Positions 44,818 through 54,228 of a stretch of 64,000 nt of DNA are shown piece by piece. Below the pieces are notes generated by a model. It was not told where the DNA came from. It saw nothing but the letters and a program-made list of their open reading frames with translations, and did not search any database. The stretch is from Eubacterium callanderi. Its GTDB lineage: Bacteria > Bacillota > Clostridia > Eubacteriales > Eubacteriaceae. Position numbers and translations under genes: made by a program. Location of the stretch: contig NZ_FRBP01000013.1 of assembly GCF_900142645.1 (NCBI RefSeq), positions 1-64,000 of the forward strand, given 5' to 3'. Positions within the stretch are counted from its first letter, which is position 1. Every line of letters begins with the position of its first letter.

Positions 44818-46227
44818 TTGGGAGGAATTTTTGGAGTTGTATCTAAAAAAGACTGTGTAGCAGATTTGTTTTTCGGGACAGATTATCATTCACATTTAGG
44901 AACGCGTAGAGGAGGCATGGCCGTCTACGATCAGGAAGAAGGCTTTGACCGGGCAATTCATAATATAGAGAATTCACCCTTCCGTACAAAGTTTGAACAC
45001 GATGTACAGGAAATGAAAGGACAGATCGGCATTGGCTGTATCAGTGACAGCGACCCGCAGCCGCTTATTGTCCGCGCGCATTATGGCAATTTTGTGTTGA
45101 CCACAGTTTGCCGGATTAATAATGCCGATGACATCGTAGAGCGGGTATTGTCCAAGCACCGTGCCCATTTTATGGAAATGAGCAGTGGAAAGGTAAATGC
45201 TACCGAACTGGTCGCTTCGATCATTGCTGCCAGAGATAACCTTCTGGATGGAATTAAAGCAGCACAGGAAATGGTGGATGGTTCCCTGACCATGCTGATC
45301 ATGACAAAGGACGGCATTTACGCGTCCAGAGACCGCCTGGGGAGGACACCTTTGATTATCGGCAAAAAGGAGGATGGCTATTGCGCGTCCTTTGAATCCT
45401 TTGCTTATCAAAACCTGGGCTACAGTGACGCTTATGAGCTGGGGCCAAATGAAATAGTTTATATCACAGCCGATGGCTATGAAACAGTATCGCCAGCGGG
45501 TAAGGAGATGAAAATCTGTGCCTTCCTCTGGACTTATTACGGTTATCCAACTTCAACCTATGAAGGGGTAAATGTAGAGGCAATGCGCTACCGCTGTGGT
45601 GAGGCTTTGGCAAAACGTGACACCGATGTGCCAGTCGATTCAGTCGCCGGGGTTCCTGATTCCGGGATTGCACATGCCATCGGCTATGCCAACGAATCAG
45701 GCATTCCCTTTTCAAGGCCGCTGATTAAGTATACACCTACCTGGCCAAGAAGCTTTATGCCGCCGACACAGAGTATGCGGCATCTTATCGCTAAGATGAA
45801 GCTTATTTCAGTCGATGCTCTGATCAGAGACAAAAAGCTTTTATTTATTGACGATTCCATTGTGCGCGGGACGCAGATGAGTGATACCGCCAGCCACCTG
45901 TTCAGCAACGGTGCCAGGGAGGTTCATGTCCGATCAGCCTGCCCACCAATTATGTATGGCTGTAAGTACCTGAACTTCTCGCGTTCTACTTCGGAGTATG
46001 ATTTAATCACACGCCGTATTATCCGTGAACGTGAGGGAGATAATGACGAGAATGTCGTAGCAGATTATGCAGACCAGAATTCTCGGAATCATAAGGAAAT
46101 GGTTGACACGATCTGTAAGCGACTTAAATTTACTTCACTCAAATATCATGAGCTGGAGGATATGATCGAGTCCATCGGTATCGATCCCTGTAAGGTCTGT
46201 ACCTATTGCTGGAACGGTAAGGAATAG
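44818..46227 (+). CDS. PurF-like amidophosphoribosyltransferase without the N-terminal Cys
   Basis: A 469-residue PurF-family protein. The Ntn glutaminase fold (1-230; HLGTRRGGMAVYD; SRDRLGRTPLIIG) and the phosphoribosyltransferase domain with the PRPP loop LFIDDSIVRGTQM are both present, as are C-terminal cysteines (CKVCTYCWNG). The protein starts L/M-GGIFGV: Gly sits where active PurF has the nucleophilic Cys. Glutamine hydrolysis should be impossible, so it may use ammonia or have another role. GTGGAGGAG precedes TTG 44818. It follows its own weak promoter (TATAAT 44763-44768). Confidence 0.88.
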   Translation: MGGIFGVVSKKDCVADLFFGTDYHSHLGTRRGGMAVYDQEEGFDRAIHNIENSPFRTKFEHDVQEMKGQIGIGCISDSDPQPLIVRAHYGNFVLTTVCRINNADDIVERVLSKHRAHFMEMSSGKVNATELVASIIAARDNLLDGIKAAQEMVDGSLTMLIMTKDGIYASRDRLGRTPLIIGKKEDGYCASFESFAYQNLGYSDAYELGPNEIVYITADGYETVSPAGKEMKICAFLWTYYGYPTSTYEGVNVEAMRYRCGEALAKRDTDVPVDSVAGVPDSGIAHAIGYANESGIPFSRPLIKYTPTWPRSFMPPTQSMRHLIAKMKLISVDALIRDKKLLFIDDSIVRGTQMSDTASHLFSNGAREVHVRSACPPIMYGCKYLNFSRSTSEYDLITRRIIREREGDNDENVVADYADQNSRNHKEMVDTICKRLKFTSLKYHELEDMIESIGIDPCKVCTYCWNGKE

Positions 46228-46232
46228 CGGTC

Positions 46233-47765
46233 ATGCTTTCCCAGATTCACAGCTGCAGCCTTTTAGGGATTGAGGGACAGATTGTTACAGTAGAGATTGA
46301 TGTACTAAACGGCCTTCCTTCCTATGTGCTGGTGGGCCTTCCGGACACGGGCGTTAAAGAGTCGAAGGAGCGGGTTTACTCTGCTCTGAAAAACAGCGGC
46401 TACAGCTATCCGATGAAAAAGATCACCATCAATCTGGCGCCGGCAGACCTTAAGAAGGAGGGCCCGGCCTATGACCTGCCCATCGCTCTTGGACTGTTGA
46501 TGGCTTCGGAGCAGTTGGAGCCTGTTGATATTGAAAGCTATGTAATCCTGGGAGAGCTTTCTCTGAGTGGTGAGATTAAGCCGATTAACGGTATCTTACC
46601 TATGGTCCTGGCCGCCAGGGATCATGGCTTTAAAAAAATCATGATCCCTTCGGCGAACCAGTACGAGGCGGCGGTGGTTGAGGGAATTGAAATTCTTCCT
46701 GTGCAGAGTGTGGCAGAGGCGGCAGCACATCTGTCTGGTGAATGTTGTAAAGCACCCTGCAAGGTGGACATTGACGCCTTGTTCAAAAGAAGCAGTACTC
46801 ATAACTGTGAGACAGACTTTTCAGAGATACGAGGACAGGAGCATGCAAAAAGAGCTTTTGAAATTGCCGCTGCAGGCGCCCATAATCTTCTGTTAAGCGG
46901 GCCGCCAGGAGCAGGAAAATCGATGATGGCAAAAGCGTTCCCGTCAATTTTGCCGGATATGACAGTGGAGGAAGCGCTGGAAGTCACGAAGATTTATTCA
47001 GTGGCCGGGCTTCTGCGCGATGCGCAGGTAATGACCGAAAGGCCTTTCCGATCACCGCACCACACCATCTCAAACATCTCACTGATTGGTGGGGGACGAA
47101 TCCCTAAGCCGGGTGAGGTATCTCTGGCGCACCTGGGCGTATTGTTTTTGGACGAACTGCCAGAATTTAAAAAGAGCGCGCTGGAGGTTTTGAGGCAGCC
47201 CATTGAAGACCAGCAGGTCACCATTTCAAGAGTCAACGCTTCGCTGACCTATCCAGCCTCATTTATGATGATTGCCAGTATGAACCCCTGTCCCTGCGGT
47301 TATTACGGTGATCCAACCCATGAATGCCGCTGCAGTACCAGTGAGATACACCGTTATGCCGGGAAAATATCCGGGCCACTTTTGGATAGAATTGATATAA
47401 AAATTGAAGTACCGGCCATGGATTTTGACGCGCTTGAGACAGCGCCAAAAGGTGAGAGCTCTGCGGATATCAAAGTTCGGGTAAATGCGGCACGCGCTGT
47501 GCAAAACAGGCGATATGGTGAGGAGAAGGGTCTTTACTTCAATGCCCAGCTTTCACCGAGGCATATCGAAAAGTATTGTGAGCTCGGAATGCCTGAAAAG
47601 CAGCTCATGGAAAAGATTTATAAGAAAATGAATCTCAGCGCCAGAGGATACCACCGTATTCTCAAGCTGGCCAGAACCATTGCAGATTTGGAAGGCGCTG
47701 TCGAAATAAAGGCTGCCCATCTGTCAGAGGCAGTACAATACCGAAGTTTTAGTCCCGAAGGATAA
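46233..47765 (+). CDS. comM: ComM/YifB-family Mg-chelatase-like AAA ATPase
   Basis: A 510-residue protein with an N-terminal Lon-like fold (YVLVGLPDTGVKESKERVYS), an AAA domain (LLSGPPGAGKSMMAKAFPSI; GVLFLDELPEF) and a C-terminal Mg-chelatase domain (ARGYHRILKLARTIADLEG). In transforming bacteria ComM is a helicase promoting branch migration of incoming DNA. With dprA nearby it hints at DNA uptake or recombination ability. Confidence 0.92.
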   Translation: MLSQIHSCSLLGIEGQIVTVEIDVLNGLPSYVLVGLPDTGVKESKERVYSALKNSGYSYPMKKITINLAPADLKKEGPAYDLPIALGLLMASEQLEPVDIESYVILGELSLSGEIKPINGILPMVLAARDHGFKKIMIPSANQYEAAVVEGIEILPVQSVAEAAAHLSGECCKAPCKVDIDALFKRSSTHNCETDFSEIRGQEHAKRAFEIAAAGAHNLLLSGPPGAGKSMMAKAFPSILPDMTVEEALEVTKIYSVAGLLRDAQVMTERPFRSPHHTISNISLIGGGRIPKPGEVSLAHLGVLFLDELPEFKKSALEVLRQPIEDQQVTISRVNASLTYPASFMMIASMNPCPCGYYGDPTHECRCSTSEIHRYAGKISGPLLDRIDIKIEVPAMDFDALETAPKGESSADIKVRVNAARAVQNRRYGEEKGLYFNAQLSPRHIEKYCELGMPEKQLMEKIYKKMNLSARGYHRILKLARTIADLEGAVEIKAAHLSEAVQYRSFSPEG

Positions 47766-47767
47766 TT

Positions 47768-47812
47768 AAAAAGGTGAGTGTCCAGAACCGTTCTGGATAC
47801 TCACCTTTTTTT
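47768..47812. terminator. Bidirectional terminator
   Basis: An 18-19-bp stem, AAAAAGGTGAGTGTCCAGAA with TTCTGGATACTCACCTTTTT, with loop CCG, lies between convergent genes. Confidence 0.93.
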
Positions 47813-50027
47813 ATCGCGTCCTGTAAACCAGGCTGGCAAAATCTTTGACTGGCATCGGTTTTGCAAAATAATATCCCTGAATAATATCACAGCCGATTTT
47901 TTTCAAAAAGTCGATCTGCTCCTGTGTCTCGACCCCCTCGGCTACTACCTTAATATCGAGCGAATGGGCCATCTGGATAACACTCTCCACAACTTTTTCT
48001 CCTCGGTGTGACAGCGTCGTCTCGTTGAAAAATTCTTTGTCCATTTTTAAGACATCCACAGGCAGCTCCTTTAACAGATTCAATGAGGAGTAGCCAGTTC
48101 CAAAATCATCAATCGAGATCTTAAACCCAAAGTCATTAAGCGCCTTAAAAACAGAAGCGAGCACGTCAATATTGTCAAAAACTGCACTTTCAGTTACCTC
48201 AAGCTCCAAACAGCTTGGCGGCACGTCATATTTTCTGACAACAGCCATAAGATTCTCAGCAAAATCGGAATGGCTTAAGTGCTTTCTAGAGAAATTAACA
48301 GATATCAGCAGCGGTGCCAACCCCTGATCCATCCAAATACGCTGCTGTTTACAGATGGATTCAAACATAAAGAAATCCAGTTTAATGACAAAATTGTTTT
48401 TTTCAAAGAGAGGAATAAACTCGGCTGGCGGTATCAGTCCTTTTTCAGGGTGAAGCCAGCGGACCAGGGCCTCAGCGCCAACGGGCTGTAAGGTTTTAAG
48501 AGAGTACTTAGGCTGAAGATAGACCTTAAACTGTTTTGAGGCCAGCGCCTCATCCATCTGATTTTCGATTTTTCTTTCCCGAAGAATCTGATTGCGCATA
48601 ACGGTGTCAAAATAAGCAATACCATTGCCGTTGGCACCTTTAATGGATTTACGAGCCATATCCGCCCGGTCATACATATGGTTAACCGTGAGGTGGTCCT
48701 CCTGAACCAGATAAACACCAAAAGACAGGGTAAAGGGAATATCAAAATCCCGGCAGGCCAGCTGCTCTCTTAAGGAATTCAAGCGGTCAGTTAGAGCCTC
48801 AGTGGTTTTATAGTGAAGCAGAAGCGCAAAATCATCAGAGGCGACACGGCAAAAAGTTTCTTTGCTACCCAGATGGCTGGCGATGGTTTCAGACATGGCG
48901 GCCAGCAGCCGGTTACCACTTTGAAAACCATAAAGATCATTTATAGCCTTGAATTTATCAATGTCGAAGCTGACGATTGCGTATTGAAGATGCTCCTTTC
49001 CTCCTAACCAGTGCTCACTGTCAAGAATAAACCGGTTAAAATTGGAAAAGCCTGTAATGTCATCCGTATAAGCCATGCGTTTAAGCTCACGGCGGCTCTT
49101 TCTCTGATGGATTTCAATATATACGATCAGGGCAGTAAAGAAAAACAGAATAACACCCCAGGTTAAAAGGGTTGATTGAATAATCTGGCTGGATTTTTCT
49201 GAGACGACGCTTTTGGGGACTACAATTAATACATTCCAATTATTGGTATCTACTGGAGCGATGCTGAAATAGTAAGGCTCCCCGTTATGACGGTATTCTG
49301 CAACACAGGTCTCGCGGGAATCCAGAGCCTCCAGCACTTTGTTACGCGTTTTATCATCTGAGTAGCTGAGCTCCGTAATAGTTTCAATATCCTGGTTACT
49401 GCCGGGATGATTAGAACGGATGATGATGTCTCCGCTATCGTTTATGATATAGGAATAGCCTTTGCCGTCAAAGCTTGTTACGGAGAGAACGTTGCTGTAT
49501 TGGCTGATGGCGTTGGTCGCGAAGAGTACGCCGAGCACATTACCGCCTGAACGGATTGGCGCGGCATAGACCGTGATGGGTTCTCCGCCGAATTTATCCG
49601 TCAGAATACCAGAAACAACGGTTTCGCCTTCTAACGCTTTATAAAAATAATTCCGGTCAGAAAAATCTTCATCGTAACCGTCGGTCGTATGGGCGATACC
49701 GTCAGGGGTGATGATTCCCATGCGTTTAAAAGAATTGCGGTCATTCTCCTGTTTCAAAACAGGAAGGGCGCCCAGAATATTGTCCGGCGAATCATTGCCG
49801 ATGTAGGTGGCGATGGCATCCAGCGTATTAAAGTCACCCCGCAGCCGATTCTGGATGGTGTTGGCAGACTGCTGGGACAGCTCTTTTAGTGTGGTTTGAG
49901 TTTCGGACTCTAAAAAATGGTCCAGATAGGAGGTGTAGACATAAGCGATAATGACGATCATAAATATCAGCAGCAGCGCGGCGAGAATGGGCCGCCATAT
50001 TTTTGATTTTAACCCACGGTCATTCAT
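47811..50027 (-). CDS. Cache-domain GGDEF-EAL protein, likely c-di-GMP phosphodiesterase
   Basis: A 738-residue membrane protein. Two helices (PILAALLLIFMIVIIAYVYT and LLTWGVILFFFTALIVYIE) flank an extracellular Cache sensor domain. The GGDEF domain has ASDDF at the active loop, so cyclase activity is unlikely. The EAL domain is complete (EALVRWLHPEKGLIPPAEFI; ELEVTES; DDFGTGYSSLN; VVAEGVETQEQ). It should break down c-di-GMP in response to an external small molecule. Confidence 0.92.
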   Translation of the reverse strand: MNDRGLKSKIWRPILAALLLIFMIVIIAYVYTSYLDHFLESETQTTLKELSQQSANTIQNRLRGDFNTLDAIATYIGNDSPDNILGALPVLKQENDRNSFKRMGIITPDGIAHTTDGYDEDFSDRNYFYKALEGETVVSGILTDKFGGEPITVYAAPIRSGGNVLGVLFATNAISQYSNVLSVTSFDGKGYSYIINDSGDIIIRSNHPGSNQDIETITELSYSDDKTRNKVLEALDSRETCVAEYRHNGEPYYFSIAPVDTNNWNVLIVVPKSVVSEKSSQIIQSTLLTWGVILFFFTALIVYIEIHQRKSRRELKRMAYTDDITGFSNFNRFILDSEHWLGGKEHLQYAIVSFDIDKFKAINDLYGFQSGNRLLAAMSETIASHLGSKETFCRVASDDFALLLHYKTTEALTDRLNSLREQLACRDFDIPFTLSFGVYLVQEDHLTVNHMYDRADMARKSIKGANGNGIAYFDTVMRNQILRERKIENQMDEALASKQFKVYLQPKYSLKTLQPVGAEALVRWLHPEKGLIPPAEFIPLFEKNNFVIKLDFFMFESICKQQRIWMDQGLAPLLISVNFSRKHLSHSDFAENLMAVVRKYDVPPSCLELEVTESAVFDNIDVLASVFKALNDFGFKISIDDFGTGYSSLNLLKELPVDVLKMDKEFFNETTLSHRGEKVVESVIQMAHSLDIKVVAEGVETQEQIDFLKKIGCDIIQGYYFAKPMPVKDFASLVYRTR

Positions 50028-50236
50028 GTAGTATCTCTTTTCTATGCGATTACTTTTTTATATTATACCATAGTCGAAAGCACTAAAAAAGGAGGGCGGC
50101 AAAAAAGAAAAGAATCAAATAAAAAGGGATAGATATGCAAAAGAGGGTGTTTTAAGAAGAAAGTTAAAAATATACAACATTAATGTCAAGATATGTGTTA
50201 TGATAAAGTATCATATTTTTTAAAAGGGGAATTGAT

Positions 50237-51343
50237 ATGGAAAGGGATCTGTTCTGGATATGGCTGATGTCGTTGACCGATCTTGGAAATAAGCGCAAGC
50301 TAAAGCTGTTAGAATATTTTGAGACACCAGAAAAAATATACAATGCTGATGAGAAAAGCCTGATGGCTTCTGGTGCGGTTAAGGAAAAAGACTGTAAATA
50401 TATCCGAAGCCAGCAGCATTTGTACCTTGCCACAAAGGCTAAAGGCTTTATGGAACGCCATGGAATTGGCCTTATAACCATTGAAAACAGCCTTTATCCG
50501 AAAAGACTTAAAAATATTTATGATCCGCCAGTCGGGCTGTTTGCAAAGGGCAATCTTGATCTATTGGACCGCCCGATGTATTTGGGAATCGTAGGCTCTC
50601 GAAAAGCGTCGCCGGCAGGCCTTAAGCAGGCCCGTAAACTGGCAGAAGCCTTTTCCGATATGGGGATTACCATAGTCAGCGGACTGGCAGAGGGCGTCGA
50701 TGGCGAGAGCCATTTGGGCAGCTGCAATAGGATCGGCTCAACCATTGCCGTCATGGGGACTGGTATCAATGTATGCTATCCCGAGAAGCATAAAGTCCTT
50801 TACAAAAAGATCGTCCACAACGGGCTGATCCTCACAGAGTTTTTCATGGATGAATCGCCATTAAAATTTCATTTTCCAAGAAGGAACCGGATCATCAGCG
50901 GCCTGTGCGACGGCCTGTTAGTGGTAGAGGCCCGGGAAAAGAGCGGCGCTCTGATTACAGCAGACTTTGCACTGGAGCAGGGAAAAAATGTTTACGCTGT
51001 GCCCGGTGATATTACCCGTTATCAGAGTGCGGGCAGTAACCAGCTTATCAAGGAAGGCGCAAAGGTAGTAACAGAACCTGAGGATGTGCTGGAGGATTAT
51101 GTGGACATGCTGCCTAAGGATATTGAGAGCTTCCATAATCCCATCAGTCTCGAGCGAGCCGCTGAGGGAATAGAGGACCCGGAACAGAAAAAAATATTAA
51201 ATTATGTTGCCGGGGGATACACGACGGTAGATGAACTGGTAGCAGTGTCTGGAATGGGTATTGGGGCTGTCAATGGCGCCCTTTCGATGCTGGAGCTTGA
51301 CGATCGTGTTAAAGTAGAATATGGAAAGGTATATATTCTTTAG
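50237..51343 (+). CDS. dprA: DNA processing protein DprA
   Basis: A 368-residue protein: N-terminal helix-hairpin region, Rossmann-like fold (LGIVGSRKASPAGLKQARKL; ITIVSGLAEGVDGESHLGS; FPRRNRIISGLCDGLLVVEA) and a C-terminal winged helix (YTTVDELVAVSGMGIGAVNG). It loads RecA on single-stranded DNA during uptake. AAAAGGGG precedes ATG 50237. Confidence 0.93.
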   Translation: MERDLFWIWLMSLTDLGNKRKLKLLEYFETPEKIYNADEKSLMASGAVKEKDCKYIRSQQHLYLATKAKGFMERHGIGLITIENSLYPKRLKNIYDPPVGLFAKGNLDLLDRPMYLGIVGSRKASPAGLKQARKLAEAFSDMGITIVSGLAEGVDGESHLGSCNRIGSTIAVMGTGINVCYPEKHKVLYKKIVHNGLILTEFFMDESPLKFHFPRRNRIISGLCDGLLVVEAREKSGALITADFALEQGKNVYAVPGDITRYQSAGSNQLIKEGAKVVTEPEDVLEDYVDMLPKDIESFHNPISLERAAEGIEDPEQKKILNYVAGGYTTVDELVAVSGMGIGAVNGALSMLELDDRVKVEYGKVYIL

Positions 51344-51375
51344 AGAGAAACCTTATGGGTTTCTGTATTCAAAAT

Positions 51376-51404
51376 TTGAAAAAAAAGGATTCCTTTGTTA
51401 TAAT
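51376..51404 (+). promoter_or_regulatory. topA promoter
   Basis: TTGAAA (51376-51381), 17 bp, TATAAT (51399-51404), 76 bp before topA. Confidence 0.75.
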
Positions 51405-51479
51405 GAAGCTTGTTTGACTTTTATCATACATAATAAAAACAAGTTATAACGGTAAAATATATATTGAAGGAGGAATACA

Positions 51480-53558
51480 ATGGCAAAAAATCTCGTCATT
51501 GTTGAATCACCCGCAAAAGCTAAGACGATAAAAAAATATCTGCCTAAGGGCTACGAAGTGCAAGCAACCATGGGACATGTGATTGACCTGCCCAAAAGCC
51601 GGATCGGGATTGACATCGAAGATCACTTTAAACCCGATTATATCAAGATCAGGGGAAAAGGTGAACTGCTGAAAAAAATTAAGAAGGAAGCCAACAAGGC
51701 AGATAACGTCCTGCTGGCAACGGACCCCGACCGCGAGGGCGAGGCCATTTCATGGCATGTAGCCAATTTTTTGGGCATTGACCTGGATACCAAGTGCCGG
51801 ATCGAATTCCATGAAATCACCAAGAGAGCGGTGAACGCCGCCATTGAAAACAAGCGCGCGGTGGATATGGACCTTGTGGACTCCCAACAGGCTAGAAGAA
51901 TCCTTGACCGGCTTGTCGGCTATTCCCTGAGCCCATTTTTATGGAAAAAAGTAAAGAAGGGACTCAGTGGCGGACGTGTCCAGTCGGTTGTCACCCGTAT
52001 TATTGTGGACAGGGAAGAGGAAATTGCGGCCTTTGTCCCTGAAGAGTACTGGGGGCTTGACCTGGAGCTTAAAAAGGATAAGGATAAAAACATCTTCTTA
52101 TCCCGTTTCTATTCAGAAGACGGAAAAAAGAAAACCATCAAGAATGCCGAAGAAGCAGCCCGTCTGGAGCAGGTAGTACTGCATAACCCCATTACGGTTG
52201 CCGGGGTTAAAAAGCGTGTGCGCAAACAGAAGCCGCCGCTTCCCTTTACCACCAGTACCCTGCAGCAGGAGGCCTACAAGGTTTTGGGCTTTACGACACA
52301 GCGCACCATGCGCATTGCTCAGCAGCTTTACGAAGGGGTCGAGGTAGCAGGCAAAGGCCTGGTCGGTTTGATTTCTTATATCCGTACCGACTCCACACGT
52401 TTGGCGGATGAAGCCATCGCAGAAGCAAAAGACTTTATCGAAACGAACTACGGTCCAGATTATCAGCAGAGCTCTGCGAAAAAGACCGTGAAAAAGAAAA
52501 ATGTCCAGGATGCCCATGAAGGGATCCGTCCTTCATCGGTTTTTAACCTGCCGGAGGAAGTGCGCGATTCCCTCGAAAAGGACCAGTATAAGCTGTACAA
52601 GCTTATCTGGGACCGTATGGTTGCCAGCCAGATGGCAGATGCTGAGTATTACGTAACCGATGTGGATGTAGCCTGTGCAAATCTGCTCTTTAAAACAAAG
52701 GGCGAGATCATGAAATTCAAAGGCTTCACGGCCGTGTACCGCACAGCCAGCTCAGCAGAGAAGGAAGAAGCAAACCGTCTGCCAGAGTTTGAGGATAACG
52801 AGGAACTAAACCTTGTTAAAATCAATAAAGAACAGAAATTTACCAAGCCGCCGGCACGCTACACGGAAGCCTCGCTGGTAAAAATTCTCGAAGAAAAGGG
52901 GATTGGCAGGCCGAGCACCTATGCGCCAACCATCGCCACCATCAAAAGCCGGGACTATGTTGAGGTAGTGGAAAAGCACTTTGTGCCCACGGAGCTGGGG
53001 ATTACCGTTACTCACCTTATGAAGGAATATTTTGAGGATATTGTCAATCTGACCTTTACCGCAGAGATGGAAGAGAAGCTGGATAAGGTAGCCGATGGCG
53101 AAACGGACTGGGTTAAGCTTCTGGAAAGCTTTTATGGTGGCTTTAAAAAAGAACTGGACCATGCTCAGGAGGCGGCGGCAGAGGTTACCATCGCAGACCC
53201 TGAATCCGATGAGATCTGTGAGCTCTGCGGACGCAGAATGGTCATCAAAAAAGGCAAATACGGCAAATTTTTAGCCTGTCCCGGTTTCCCGGACTGCAAG
53301 AATACCAAGCCCTATTTTGAAAAAACCGGTGGTATCTGTCCAGAATGCGGCGGAGACCTTGTCAAGCGTACCTCTAAAAAGGGACGTACCTTTTATTCCT
53401 GCTCAAATTACCCGAACTGTGAGTATATGAGCTGGGATATGCCAGTGGCCGAAAAATGTCCGGAATGCGGGCAGACCATGTTCCAGAAAGGTCTGGGTAA
53501 ACGAAAAAAAGTTTACTGCGCCAAATGCGGTTTTGAAAAATCAGCGGATCAGCAATAG
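51480..53558 (+). CDS. topA: DNA topoisomerase I
   Basis: A 692-residue type IA topoisomerase that relaxes negative supercoils. It has the TOPRIM start (LVIVESPAKAKTIKKYLPKG; ATDPDREGEAISWHV), the catalytic Tyr in LISYIRTDSTRLADEA and three C-terminal zinc motifs (CELCGRR...CPGFPDC; CPECGG...CSNYPNC; CPECGQ...CAKCG). GGAGG precedes the ATG. Confidence 0.96.
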   Translation: MAKNLVIVESPAKAKTIKKYLPKGYEVQATMGHVIDLPKSRIGIDIEDHFKPDYIKIRGKGELLKKIKKEANKADNVLLATDPDREGEAISWHVANFLGIDLDTKCRIEFHEITKRAVNAAIENKRAVDMDLVDSQQARRILDRLVGYSLSPFLWKKVKKGLSGGRVQSVVTRIIVDREEEIAAFVPEEYWGLDLELKKDKDKNIFLSRFYSEDGKKKTIKNAEEAARLEQVVLHNPITVAGVKKRVRKQKPPLPFTTSTLQQEAYKVLGFTTQRTMRIAQQLYEGVEVAGKGLVGLISYIRTDSTRLADEAIAEAKDFIETNYGPDYQQSSAKKTVKKKNVQDAHEGIRPSSVFNLPEEVRDSLEKDQYKLYKLIWDRMVASQMADAEYYVTDVDVACANLLFKTKGEIMKFKGFTAVYRTASSAEKEEANRLPEFEDNEELNLVKINKEQKFTKPPARYTEASLVKILEEKGIGRPSTYAPTIATIKSRDYVEVVEKHFVPTELGITVTHLMKEYFEDIVNLTFTAEMEEKLDKVADGETDWVKLLESFYGGFKKELDHAQEAAAEVTIADPESDEICELCGRRMVIKKGKYGKFLACPGFPDCKNTKPYFEKTGGICPECGGDLVKRTSKKGRTFYSCSNYPNCEYMSWDMPVAEKCPECGQTMFQKGLGKRKKVYCAKCGFEKSADQQ

Positions 53559-53577
53559 AAAATACGCATAAGACTGA

Positions 53578-53606
53578 TGACCGTCCGTTTCGGGCGGTCG
53601 TCATTT
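53578..53606 (+). terminator. Terminator (recurrent hairpin family, copy 5)
   Basis: ATGACCGTCCG, loop TTT, CGGGCGGTCGTCAT (with a G-T pair), just after topA. Confidence 0.7.
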
Positions 53607-53678
53607 ATATACAGATTTAAGTATTCATTGCTAAAATGACCTATTAGATTAAATATATAATGAAATGAGGAATAAAAA

Positions 53679-54212
53679 ATGTTTCATGCAACAACAATCG
53701 TTGGTGTAAGACACAATGGCGAGGTTGCCATTGCCGGTGACGGCCAGGTGACAATGGGTGAAACGACCATTATGAAGGCAACTGCCAAGAAAGTCAGAAA
53801 AATTTACAATGATCAGGTGCTGGTCGGCTTTGCGGGATCAGTGGCAGATGCTTTTACACTGTGTGAACGATTTGAACACAAAATTGAACAGTACAACGGG
53901 AACCTACAGCGTGCCGCGGTTGAGCTGGCAAAAGACTGGCGCCAGGATAAGGCGCTGCGCAAGCTGGAAGCCCTTTTGATTGTTATGGATAAAAAAGAAA
54001 CGCTGGTGCTTTCTGGCAGCGGTGAGGTCATTGAGCCGGATGACGACATTGCCGCCATTGGTTCCGGCGGCAACTATGCGCTTTCTGCCGCCAGAGCTTT
54101 AAAACGCCATTCCAATTTAAGCGCAAAGGAAATCGCGCACGAATCCCTTAAGATCGCGTCTGAAATCTGTGTCTACACGAATGATAATATCCGTGTCGAA
54201 GAATTAGAATAA
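53679..54212 (+). CDS. hslV: HslV (ClpQ) protease subunit
   Basis: A 177-residue proteasome-like peptidase. [10 protein letters not shown] places the catalytic Thr at residue 5 after processing; later blocks are [20 protein letters not shown] and [16 protein letters not shown]. It works with HslU, encoded 16 bp downstream. Confidence 0.95.
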   Translation: MFHATTIVGVRHNGEVAIAGDGQVTMGETTIMKATAKKVRKIYNDQVLVGFAGSVADAFTLCERFEHKIEQYNGNLQRAAVELAKDWRQDKALRKLEALLIVMDKKETLVLSGSGEVIEPDDDIAAIGSGGNYALSAARALKRHSNLSAKEIAHESLKIASEICVYTNDNIRVEELE

Positions 54213-54228
54213 ATTTGAGGTAAAATTT

